Below, piece by piece: positions 7,390 through 14,266 of a DNA stretch of 14,688 nucleotides. Made by a program: the position numbers and the translations under genes. Each line of letters opens with the position of its first letter. Position 1 is the stretch's first letter. The stretch is from NCBI GenBank assembly GCA_003164475.1, contig PLTL01000246.1, positions 1-14,688 on the forward strand, given 5' to 3'. The stretch is from Candidatus Dormiibacterota bacterium. GTDB lineage: Bacteria; Chloroflexota; Dormibacteria; UBA8260; Bog-877. The notes under the pieces were generated by a model. That model ran no database searches. It was given only the letters and a program-made list of their open reading frames with translations, and had not been told where the DNA came from.

Positions 7390-7749
7390 TTAGTCGGACC
7401 TAATCGCGTTCACTTCACCTGGCATGTCGACCATGAACTTGGCCCGGGTGGCGTCGAAGGCCGTCCTCTCGCCACTGCCCCCAAACTGCGTCCTCCGCGT
7501 CAAGCGCCAGCTGTACCGGTTCGCTGACCGCACTCCAGAGGCCGTCGTAGGGCAGGAGCAGCCTGGTGAGTCCCTCGACCTGCGGGGACCGGAGGCCGAG
7601 GAGGTCGTTTCCCCTGCGGATCACCGCCTGGTGCATCTCGATCCGGTGACGCTGCCGGTCCGCCATGTTGGCCTGCAGTCCACTCTTGTTCTCCAGGTTG
7701 GCGTCAGCTCCTGGGACCCGCCAAGCAGCTTCCGCTCCGCCTCCGTCAT
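7390..7749 (-). pseudogene. Unrecognised ~120-codon gene broken by two opposite frameshifts
   Basis: Three overlapping frames join into one plausible protein. MTEAERKLLGGSQEL starts at the ATG at 7749. Near 7700-7715 the protein-like reading moves to another frame: NLENKSGLQANMADRQRH, VIRRGNDLLGLRSPQVEGL, then LLLPYDGLWSAVSEPV and LALDAEDAVWGQWR. Near 7465-7471 it returns to the first frame as RTAFDATRAKFMVDMPGEVN, ending IRSD with TAA at 7392-7390. One missing and one extra base explain both changes, giving 120 codons in total. I know no family for it; the composition is that of a soluble helical protein. Only the middle frame is uninterrupted (7415-7783), so an annotation using it alone would have false ends. 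No strong ribosome binding site precedes 7749. Confidence 0.5.
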
Positions 7750-8333
7750 GGTCAGAACAGCGGCGGACCTGCTCCGACCACACCGCCCGGCGAGGCCCGC
7801 GCCATCAGGCAGCCGCGAGGCAGGCAAGGGATGCGGAGCCCGACGCGGGGCATCAGCTCCTCCCCGTGATTCCGGCCCGCAGCCACTGACCGGACATCGT
7901 CCAGCTCAACACGACATTCTTGGCCCGGCGCGGCAACGGCTGGATGTTCTGGTGAAAGAGCGGCTAACCGCCCTGCAGGGACCGACAGCCTGGCTCCTCG
8001 GAGTAGCAGCGAGGGCAGCGACTCAGCCATGTCCTCTCCCGCCCATGGCCAGCGCCCCGGCGGTTCGAAGCATGCTCCCACCAGACCCGCCGGCGGCAGG
8101 GGCCGCTACCTGGGTCCCCTCCTCACCACCTAACGCCGGTCATGATCGCTCAGATCGAGCCCACCTGGGTGGGAAGGGCCGGTTGCCGCCCAGGCCAAAC
8201 CAGGTGGCCAGTCCCCCGTCGAATACGCCAGTGGCCAACGATTGGCAACGAAGCCGGCGGCCTCTGCCGAACCGCCCACTCTCGGAGCACAGGCTGAAAC
8301 CGAGCTCGGGCCGCTCAGAACCAGGGCCTCCGT
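7750..8333. other. Gap of about 580 bp with no supported gene
   Basis: Open frames on both strands are Pro/Arg/Ser-rich and match nothing. Two small inverted repeats are visible: CCCAC-CTGG-GTGGG (8160-8173) and GCCAA-CGA-TTGGC near 8237. Neither has a T-run. One of them may end transcription of the PRC-barrel gene, whose stop is at 8334. Confidence 0.4.
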
Positions 8334-9122
8334 CTAGGACCGCCGCTCCAGCTTGGCGATCCTCTTCTCCAGAGCCTCGACCTGGTTGACCAGCTCGGCG
8401 ATCAGCGCCCCCGCCAGCTTGCCGTCCGCCACCACGTCGGCCCGAAGCACGTCGTCCACCTTCGAGATGAGCTGGTGCTGCCCGAGGCTGACTGTCGGCA
8501 GGTCACGTACCTCGTCCCTCGTGATGTTGAGCTGGACGCCGTCGTCGACGCGGTCCACGGCGCTGATCGGAATGGCGACCCTCCTCTGGTCCCAGAGGTG
8601 GCCCTCGTCGACGAGGACGTGGGCCACGTGGTGATCGCTGGCGTCGATCACCAGCCCTTGAAGCCGCCCAACCTGCCCATCCGTAGCACGCACGTGGTCA
8701 CCACGCTGCACCTCGACCTCACCCGAGGGCACGTGGTCTGAGGCGACTGCTTGGGGTTCGGGACCTATCTTCCCCATCCCCATGCCGCCCATCCCCAAGG
8801 CGCCCAGGCCGCCACCCATGCCAAATCCAAAGCTTGGCCCGAAGACCCACTGTCCTCTGGCTCCAGGCTTTAGCTCGAACTCATCCGCTTCCTCGAGGCC
8901 CTCAAACTCGGACTTGGTGCACCGCAGCCGGATCTCCTCTCCTGCCACGTCGGCGAGGTCGATCGGCACGAGTCGGCCTGTCCCCCGCCTATGCCTCGGT
9001 TCGACGACGAGATGCGTGAGCGCACGAGCGACCGGATCGCAGACCATGCGCCTCAGGTCCCCGCAGGTTCCGTCGCTACAAGCGACCTCGCTTCCAAGGA
9101 TGAACTCCGTTGTCTCGCTCAT
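8334..9122 (-). CDS. PRC-barrel domain protein with Gly/Met-rich linker and C-terminal coiled coil
   Basis: With the ATG at 9122 (GAGAGG upstream at good distance) the product is 262 aa, MSETTEFILGSEVACSDGTC... Residues 6-85 form a first PRC-barrel-like unit (GSEVACSDGTCGDLRRMV, THLVVEPRHRRGTGRLVPI). Residues 98-118 are a low-complexity Gly/Met/Leu linker. Residues 136-208 form a second unit (GDHVRATDGQVGRLQGLVID, HVLVDEGHLWDQRRVAIPI, VQLNITRDEVRDLP). Residues 235-262 make a heptad-like helix ending LEKRIAKLERRS, probably for self-association. PRC barrels occur in RNA-processing, photosynthetic and stress-related proteins, so the role here is open. There is no signal peptide. The frame extends 33 codons upstream, but no family-like sequence or ribosome binding site supports it. 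Confidence 0.8.
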   Translation of the reverse strand: MSETTEFILGSEVACSDGTCGDLRRMVCDPVARALTHLVVEPRHRRGTGRLVPIDLADVAGEEIRLRCTKSEFEGLEEADEFELKPGARGQWVFGPSFGFGMGGGLGALGMGGMGMGKIGPEPQAVASDHVPSGEVEVQRGDHVRATDGQVGRLQGLVIDASDHHVAHVLVDEGHLWDQRRVAIPISAVDRVDDGVQLNITRDEVRDLPTVSLGQHQLISKVDDVLRADVVADGKLAGALIAELVNQVEALEKRIAKLERRS

Positions 9123-9224
9123 GAAGGCTGCCTCTCTTCTGTCTACTCTTGCATCCTCGCCATCTTCAGGCCGACCCACTGGCATCAGGAAGTCGACCCC
9201 TCCTGGCTGCATCTGTCGCACCGG

Positions 9225-9440
9225 CTAGCCTAGCGTCCCGCCGGTCAACTCACCTTCAAAGCGGGCGCCACCATCTGCCGACGCCTTCTCCGAGGCGACC
9301 CGCCGACTGCTGAGCTGTCTGCTCCGCCAAGTCTCCGCCAGGCACGCGCCGCAGACCAGCTCGGGGATCGTTGCCTCCGGCTCCGTCCTGCAGTGGGCAA
9401 GCACCCCGAGGCATGCTTCTCTCACCCAAGGGTGACCCAC
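9225..9440 (-). CDS. Small Cys/His-rich protein, possible zinc binder
   Basis: A 71-codon frame from GTG at 9440. VREACLGVLAHC is followed 12 residues later by CGAC in IPELVCGACLAETW, giving a C-x6-C ... C-x2-C arrangement with an adjacent His that could bind one metal. The second half is low-complexity and polar. The conserved-looking half recurs as a decayed DNA copy at 3698-3740, which favours a real gene family over chance. It stops about 100 nt upstream of the PRC-barrel gene on the same strand and may be cotranscribed. No good ribosome binding site is visible, and I know no family. Confidence 0.4.
   Translation of the reverse strand: MGHPWVREACLGVLAHCRTEPEATIPELVCGACLAETWRSRQLSSRRVASEKASADGGARFEGELTGGTLG
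9387..9432 (-). repeat. Dispersed repeat copy B (inside the Cys/His ORF)
   Basis: Partner of the copy at 3698-3740: the same 13-nt and 12-nt identical blocks, here 11 nt apart instead of 9, in an open frame encoding VREACLGVLAHCR. The 2-nt difference breaks the frame in copy A, so copy B is the more intact one. Confidence 0.6.
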
Positions 9441-9567
9441 AGGTCCAGAATTCGCGTCCCCCGACCCCCAGTACCTCCGGGTACGACTAGTATCTAGACC
9501 GTCCAGAGGGGGTGCTGCCCGACGAGGTGTCTACGCTTGGCCGGGCGGCTTTCGAGGGAGGCCAGCC

Positions 9568-9669
9568 ATGAAGCGACGTAATCAACGCGGCCAAGGGCGC
9601 GTGCTCTACGTCCTGCTGTGCATCATCGCCGTCATCGTCATCGTGCTCCTGGTGACGGGCCGGCTCTGA
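9568..9669 (+). CDS. 33-aa single-pass membrane microprotein
   Basis: ATG at 9568 lies 7 nt after GGGAGG, the best-looking ribosome binding site on the plus strand. The product starts MKRRNQRGQGR, a positively charged N-terminus. A helix of about 19 residues follows (VLYVLLCIIAVIVIVLLVT), then GRL and TGA at 9667-9669. The positive-inside rule places the N-terminus in the cytoplasm. Small membrane proteins of this shape often tune larger membrane complexes, but no partner is visible: both neighbours are on the other strand. The AT-rich CTAGTATCTAGA about 80 nt upstream may belong to its promoter, though I see no convincing -35. Confidence 0.65.
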   Translation: MKRRNQRGQGRVLYVLLCIIAVIVIVLLVTGRL

Positions 9670-10374
9670 CGCGCCCCGGTGCTGGCTGGGTCGCGCCACG
9701 TCTGTCGTGACGGACCTCGGGCAGGCAGCGGTCCAGCGAAATGCGGTAGCGGCCCCCGCCGTCGGTACTCCAGCTACTCCCGGCAGGTTTTGCAGAGCTG
9801 AGCCGGCAGCGCCGTCCCCTGACGGCAGCGCGAGCAAAGCGCCCGCCGCGGTGGGCCCTCATGTCCCTCGCGGCACTGCCCCTCCACGGAGGCTCAGGCC
9901 CAGGAGCGGCACTGGGTGGCCACGACGCGAACCGTTGACGGCGGCCGGGGGCGCACCGTTAGGGAGGTGCGAGCGTCAGCAGCCATCTAGCTCGTGCCCC
10001 CAGCCGCTCCCAGAATGATAGCAAACTGCTGACAGTTGACGACGCTGCCGTGCTCCATCCCGCGGGTTGCCGGGTTGGTCCGGAGGGGACGGGGCCCTCC
10101 GCCCACCTGGACCGCTGACGTGGAGGCCCGCCGCGGGGAGCCCAGCGGAGGGACATGTCGGACTTCAAGATCCGCTGTGGGCCTGGGCCGAGTATGACCG
10201 TTGCACGGACGTCTGTCGGCCCGCTCACCAAATCCGCGAAGGAGGCCGCCTCGCCGCCCTTAGCGATGGCGAGGCTAGGTCCCCAGGGCAGCACCGCGCT
10301 CTCTGGTGGGTCGCCGCGCCAACTGGCCCGAATTCGCCGAATGGGCCAGCCGCTCCCGCTTGGGGCTGTATCGA
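9670..10374. other. Gap of about 700 bp with no supported gene
   Basis: No frame shows family features. The longest minus frame (10294-9959) begins with moderately protein-like residues (AKGGEAASFADLVSGPTDVR), then turns Arg/Pro-rich with no ribosome binding site. I treat it as possible relic coding DNA only. The right end carries the hairpin at 10323-10349. Confidence 0.4.
10323..10349 (-). terminator. Candidate terminator hairpin of the secreted-protein gene
   Basis: CTGGCCC / GGGCCAG (7 bp) encloses ATTC-GCC-GAAT (4 bp) with a 2-nt bulge. It lies 26 nt beyond the stop at 10375. There is no T-run, so this is the L-shaped type common in high-GC bacteria, or an mRNA-end stabiliser. Confidence 0.5.
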
Positions 10375-10977
10375 CTACAACTTCGGCAGGATGGCAGTCG
10401 CGAGCTGCTCCTCGTCGGCCAGGGACGGCGGAGCGTCCGCGGGGGCGACGGCGACCCGGAGGTAGTAGTCGCCCTTGAGCACGCTCAGAGAAGCATAGCC
10501 GTCGTAGTAGGCCTGGTCACCATAACCGGTGATCGGCTGGGGACTGACCTTGGACTTGTAGTCGTTGTACCAGGTCACGGCGTCAGAGCCCTCGACCACG
10601 ACCACCCGGACGGTGTCGGTTTGGGCCACGTTCGGCGTGTGGGGGGCAGGCGCCGAAGGCCCATAGAAGACGCAGGCGAGACCCCCCTCGACGGTGGCGT
10701 TGCCGATAATCCCCGGGGCCACGGACTCTCCGATCGCGCTGCCCGCCTCCGCCTGGGTCACAACCGAGCACGAGTTGAAGTTGGCAGTGTTGGTCACCTT
10801 GGCCTTCCTGCGCTTCCTGGCCTTCTTCTTGTGACCCAGCATGATCGCGTGAGCCACAGCCGGGGTCTGAGCGCTCGGCCGCGTCGACACCTGGACAAAC
10901 CCGGCGCTCACCGTCGATCCGATGGACATCATCCCCACCGCGAACAGCGCCGCCATGACTGCCGCTACCAACCGCAT
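10375..10977 (-). CDS. Secreted two-cysteine protein with a basic segment (DUF3558-like)
   Basis: ATG at 10977 is preceded by GGGGAGG and gives 200 aa. Residues 1-25 are a typical signal peptide (MRLVAAVMAALFAVGMMSIGSTVSA); no lipobox Cys follows, so it should be released or held non-covalently. Residues 49-60 are strongly basic (HKKKARKRRKAK). From residue 66 the layout resembles DUF3558-type exported domains of actinobacteria: Cys70 and Cys102 for a probable disulfide, alternating strands (VRVVVVEG), and ITGYGDQAYYDGYASLSVLKGDYYL-like strands near the end. Molecular function is unknown. The basic stretch could bind cell-wall polymers, membrane or nucleic acid. An upstream extension to 11064 lacks a start signal. 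The gene stands alone, with a hairpin 26 nt downstream. Confidence 0.75.
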   Translation of the reverse strand: MRLVAAVMAALFAVGMMSIGSTVSAGFVQVSTRPSAQTPAVAHAIMLGHKKKARKRRKAKVTNTANFNSCSVVTQAEAGSAIGESVAPGIIGNATVEGGLACVFYGPSAPAPHTPNVAQTDTVRVVVVEGSDAVTWYNDYKSKVSPQPITGYGDQAYYDGYASLSVLKGDYYLRVAVAPADAPPSLADEEQLATAILPKL

Positions 10978-11142
10978 CCCGCGTCCACCTCCCCAAACCC
11001 CTGCCAGTGGGCTCGACCACCACCCCGCCAGCACCACCCGAGATCGTACCACCAAGCGCAGCAAGCGATTGCCGTCGATGGGACCGTGACCTCAGCGATG
11101 GCTTGCCGGCCAATTCCGTCCTGGACGGGCGCAGCGCGGCGG

Positions 11143-11243
11143 AGGGGCGTGAGTTGCGACCAACCCCCACCCATCCGCACCGAAGGTGTCCAGAGCACGT
11201 CGGATTGCGGTCGCTCCGACCCGTGCGTAGGGGTCCAGGCCCT
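11143..11243 (-). pseudogene. Short coding-like fragment (YARVGATAIRRALDTFGADGW)
   Basis: Around this stretch one minus frame reads GLDPYARVGATAIRRAL followed by DTFGADGWGLVATH. The 'LDxFGAxGWxLV' pattern resembles the end of small DUF4177-like proteins (LNxLGAEGWELV). The surrounding frame is not family-like and no start or ribosome binding site is visible. At best it is a relic. Confidence 0.2.
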
Positions 11244-11400
11244 TTAGATGCCCGCTCAACCCTGGACTCCCACGCCACCGCGCCACGGCTGCTGCGCCCC
11301 TCGGGCCTGATCCCTGACCTGCTTGGCGCCCCACCAGTTGATCGGCTGAGCTTGATTTCGGCGGCCTGTGGCGGGCAGTTCCGAGGCCGGAAGCGGGAGC

Positions 11401-11445
11401 CGAGGGGGAGACTCGAACTCCCGACCCGCGGTGCGCAAGGCACCC
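11401..11445 (-). other. tRNA 3'-half-like remnant
   Basis: On minus, GGGTC is followed by a perfect T arm: GGGAG-TTCGAGT-CTCCC (11423-11407), with the invariant TTC and A positions, then a CCTCGGCTCC stretch that recalls a tRNA acceptor end. Upstream is a GTGC-CTTGC-GCAC stem, but its loop is 5 nt rather than 7, and I find no D arm or matching 5' acceptor strand. It is not a functional tRNA as read. A degenerate tRNA or integration-site scar is possible. Confidence 0.3.
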
Positions 11446-11663
11446 CGTCCTGGACGCAGCGAGCCCCACCTCAGGGGGCGCGAACGTGGCCCGCGAGGTT
11501 CTCAGTTCTGCTCTCCCCTCCCCGTTCGAGTTCCGGCGCAGGCCCCAGCCCTCGGGGTGCTTGGGTCGGGGTCGCTACCTTCCGACGCTTGGAGGCCGCA
11601 CAGCGGCACGAACTAAGGGGCCCGACCGCCCGGCCTCGATATCGGCGCCCAGACGGTTCGGGC

Positions 11664-12716
11664 TTAGGTCCCCGTCAGAACCCGTGCGGCGACACTAGAC
11701 CGGACCCAGAGCTCCCAGTTGGTCGATGCCTGGACCTCGGTGTAGTCGCGTCGCAGCAGCGGCACGATGTGGCCGTACTGGGTGTAGGAGTCGCTGGTGA
11801 CGATCACCACCGCTGGACGCTCTCGGCTGATCCGCCGGAGGAGCGTGTTGGGGCCGAGTAGGGACGAGTTCATGTAGATGGTGGGCTCGGCAGGATCGGC
11901 TCGAGTCTTCTGAGCAGGCAGGCCCAGGCATCCGGCGACCAGATCACGGCGGTGGAGGCGGCCAGGTGGTTCTGGCGAATCCAGACCACCGCGCCGTGCT
12001 CCTCCAGGGCACGCGGGGCACAGTGCATCACGTACGAGGTTTCGCTGACCTCGCCGGTGAGCCAGCCCACGAAGGCCGGGTAGTACTTCCCGGTCAGCCT
12101 GATGGTGAAGAGGCTGCCGCTGCTGACAGCTGTGCCGACGAGACCGACCCACAGGTAGCCGACGACCAGGCCCGAGCCGAGCAGCGTCGCCCCGGCCAGC
12201 CCGGCTCGGCTGCGCCACCTCCGCCGATCCGGCATGTGCCCCCTGGCCACCAGGAGCGCCGCGGGCCGGCATGGCCGGCAGCAGGAAGTGGGCACAGGCA
12301 CGGTTGGGAAGCACGTGGCAGAGGAGCAGCGTGGCCAGCCAGACCGAGGGAAGCAGTCGCTCGGTGGGCCTAGCGCCGCGCTAGGAACACCTCCACCACC
12401 AGCAGGACCCCGCCAGGAGCCGGCGCAGCCGCAGCCACAGCGACGGGTGAAAACCAGGAGCTGGTGGAGCTCGAGCCTCCGGTCACCAGAACGTACACCA
12501 CGTTGTGGAGACCGGCGGTGGCGGTCTCATCGGCACTCGCACGATGCGCCAGCTACCGGATCGGAGATCGAGGCGCTGGGCGCCGCTTTCGGGCAGGGGC
12601 ACCAATGCGGACCGCCACAGCGTGCCCCGCCGCGAGGTGGTGGTGAAGACGATTACCAGCGTCGCCACGGCGGTGAGGGGCCGCGCCAGGTGGCCCTGAA
12701 GGAAATCCAATAGAGT
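11664..12716 (-). pseudogene. Frameshifted GT39-like membrane glycosyltransferase, C-terminal part
   Basis: Family-like peptide continues through several frames on minus. Upstream is LARPLTAVATLVIVFTTTSR, then (12552-12370) HNVVYVLVTGG to GVLLVVEVFLARR. Next (from about 12380) come ERLLPSVWLATLLLCHV and NRACAHFLLPAMPA, then (about 12262-11900) ALLVARGHM, helix GATLLGSGLVVGYLWVGLVG, RLTGKYYPAFVGWL and AVVWIRQNHLAASTAVIWSP. Last (11900-11664) come EPTIYMNSSLLGPNTLLRRI, RPAVVIVTSDSYTQYGHIVP and STNWELWVRSS. Helices followed by a 'name-the-town, PP-x-Y, RP.VV...Y..Y...L..Y..V......VW.R' tail is the usual end of dolichol/polyprenyl-phosphate-mannose-type transferases. Frame changes fall near 12540, 12375, 12263-12265 (a GGG run) and 11899-11900. 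The N-terminal half is missing. The family call is moderate; the frame breaks are seen directly. Confidence 0.6.
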
Positions 12717-12722
12717 GTCCGG

Positions 12723-13520
12723 GTGCTGCACCTCCCGGAAGCGGACCGCTGGGCCTGGCTGACCGGAAGGGGTGCGCTCCGCGTTCCCCAGATCACTGCC
12801 TACTTCTGGGCCGCGAAGGGCCTTTCGACCGCCATGGGCGAGGCCACCTCCGACGCTCTGGTCCACTCCATGCCTCCGGTGCTGGCGGTGCTGCTCGGCT
12901 TTACCGGCTTCCTCGTGGCCCTGGTCATCCAGTTCCGGATGGCGCGGTACCTGGCCTGGAGCTACTGGTTTGCTGTGGTCATGGTCGGTGTGTTCGGGAC
13001 CATGGCGGCGGACGTCGTGCATGTAGCCCTCGGGGTCGCCTACCCCGTCTCGACCACCTTCTACGCGGTGGTGCTGATCACCGTATTCGCCACTTGGCGA
13101 TACGTGGAGGGGACCCTCTCGATCCACACCGTCGACACGGCGCGGCGGGAGACCTTCTACTGGGCCGCAGTGGTTGCCACCTTCGCCATGGGAACGGCTC
13201 TCGGGGATTTCACCGCGTCCACCTTGGGACTGGGGTACTTCCCCTCGGCGGCACTGTTCGCGGCGCTGATCGCGATCCCCGCCATCGGGTACCGCTGGCT
13301 GCGTTGGAACGCCGTCCTCTGCTTCTGGCTCGCCTATGTGGCCACGCGGCCACTGGGTGCCTCCATTGCGGACGGGTTGGGCAAGCCCAAGCCTCTCACC
13401 GGGCTCGGCCTGGGCGACGGCTTGGTTGCGGTGGTGTTCGCCGCAGTGATCGCCGGAGTGGTGGCCTACCTGGCGGTCAGCAAGGCGGATGTCCAGACAT
13501 CCCCATTGCAAAGCCCCTAG
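12723..13520 (+). CDS. COG4705-like polytopic membrane protein
   Basis: A 265-aa protein with about eight membrane helices (near 24-46, 50-71, 77-99, 108-126, 143-164, 172-191, 197-215, 233-253). It has the hallmarks of the uncharacterised COG4705/DUF347-type family: VPQITAYFWAAKGLSTAMGEATSD at the start, then EGTLSIHTVDTARRETFYW between helices, and FWLAYVATRPLGASIADGLGKP near the end. The repeated acidic GEA.SD / GTALGDF / ATRPLGASIAD elements inside the membrane suggest a duplicated transporter-like fold. No substrate can be assigned from sequence. The GTG at 12723 is the only in-frame start ahead of the family region, but its ribosome binding site is poor (GAAGGA about 20 nt upstream). 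It abuts the decayed gene on the opposite strand, which may mark an insertion or rearrangement boundary. A hairpin follows the stop. Confidence 0.8.
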   Translation: MLHLPEADRWAWLTGRGALRVPQITAYFWAAKGLSTAMGEATSDALVHSMPPVLAVLLGFTGFLVALVIQFRMARYLAWSYWFAVVMVGVFGTMAADVVHVALGVAYPVSTTFYAVVLITVFATWRYVEGTLSIHTVDTARRETFYWAAVVATFAMGTALGDFTASTLGLGYFPSAALFAALIAIPAIGYRWLRWNAVLCFWLAYVATRPLGASIADGLGKPKPLTGLGLGDGLVAVVFAAVIAGVVAYLAVSKADVQTSPLQSP

Positions 13521-13540
13521 TCCGGTAAGCCGGACGGCTT
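13520..13540 (+). terminator. Two mutually exclusive hairpins after the COG4705-like gene
   Basis: GTCCGG-TAAG-CCGGAC (13520-13535) begins on the last base of the stop codon and overlaps AAGCC-GGAC-GGCTT (13527-13540). Only one can form at a time. The second is followed by GGTTGGG rather than a U-run. Likely the transcript end; a regulatory switch is possible but unsupported. Confidence 0.5.
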
Positions 13541-13765
13541 GGTTGGGCGGCGCAGCCGTGGCAGGCGAAGTCATCGGGTGTCCTCACCACTCACCCGCAC
13601 AGCCCCGGGGAGGACCCAACTTCCCGAGGGGGGCTCCGTCAGCCCATTCCGGGCCCAACAAGCCCGCTCCGAGGCGCCGACTCGGCGGCCCTCCCGGCCG
13701 GCATCCATAGGGCTTTCCAGGTCAGTGCGGGCGGGAGTTCAGCCCGGGCCCGACAGCCGCCAGTA

Positions 13766-14266
13766 TCAGTGAGGCAGCGGCGGCATCGACTCGATGCCCG
13801 GTGGCTGATCCGGCCATACCAGCAGCACCGCACAAGGAGCGTGGTCGACCACGAACCGCGTGGCCAGACCCAAGCTGCGCGGACCCAGGCGGGAGTGGTC
13901 ACCGTCGCGCGCTACCACCAGGAGGTCGACGTCCTCGGCGACGGCGCGGACAACCTCGCGCTCGACCCGTCCCTGACGATGGATGAGCTCCACGTCCTCA
14001 CGGCCGAGCCGCGCCGCCGCGGCGGCGAGCAACTCCGAGGCCGCCTCCTCTGCAACGTCCTGGAACTGGCGGGTGGGCTGGCGTCCCCGAAAAGACCGCC
14101 CCAGCAGGCCGGCCGACGCCGCCTCGGCAACCTCGGTGACATCGGATGGCGTGACGTGAAGAAGCGCGACGCGGGCGCCTGAAGGAAGGCTCTGGGCGGC
14201 CGCGTCGAGGCAACCCTGCCACGTTCCCTCGACCAGCCAGACGACGACCCGCACGGGGTTCATCAT
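13766..14266 (-). CDS. Universal stress protein (UspA family), divergent
   Basis: 166 aa, a single Usp domain. The C-terminal half is typical: DVDLLVVARDGDHSRLGPRS then LGLATRFVVDHAPCAVLLVW, matching the LIVMG...LGS....V..A.CPVLVV signature. The ATP-binding G-x2-G-x9-G(S/T) pattern is degraded, and the usual N-terminal DGS after the first strand is replaced by WLVEGTW, so nucleotide binding is doubtful. Its ATG (14266-14264) overlaps the TGA of the permease gene upstream (ATGA), so the two are probably translated together. A second ATG follows immediately and could be used. The Usp probably acts as a cytoplasmic partner or stress gauge for the transporter; that is inference. No clear terminator follows. 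Confidence 0.9.
   Translation of the reverse strand: MMNPVRVVVWLVEGTWQGCLDAAAQSLPSGARVALLHVTPSDVTEVAEAASAGLLGRSFRGRQPTRQFQDVAEEAASELLAAAAARLGREDVELIHRQGRVEREVVRAVAEDVDLLVVARDGDHSRLGPRSLGLATRFVVDHAPCAVLLVWPDQPPGIESMPPLPH

Larger units (their letters stand above)
10978..11663. other. Gap of about 690 bp with relic-like fragments
   Basis: No intact gene. Two fragments stand out on minus: a peptide-like stretch at 11143-11243 and a tRNA T-arm-like sequence at 11401-11445, both listed separately. The rest (10978-11140, 11245-11400, 11446-11663) shows only Arg/Pro-rich frames. Confidence 0.4.

Noticed and set aside
8064..8080. Third copy of the GAAGCATGC repeat
   Set aside because: Only about 10 nt around the palindrome GCATGC match; flanks differ, so it is probably chance.
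7424..8389. 321-codon plus-strand frame
   Set aside because: Pro/Arg/Ser-rich, no RBS, no recognisable domain, and it overlaps better coding signal on minus.
10306..11247. 313-codon plus-strand frame
   Set aside because: Antisense to the secreted protein, which has a signal peptide, a good RBS and a domain-like layout.
11522..11540. Second TTCGAGT T-arm-like site on plus
   Set aside because: The flanking bases do not pair as a T stem.
12483..13574. 363-codon minus-strand frame
   Set aside because: Most of it is antisense to the COG4705-like gene and Gly/Arg/His-rich; only its last part (below about 12716) looks like the decayed glycosyltransferase.
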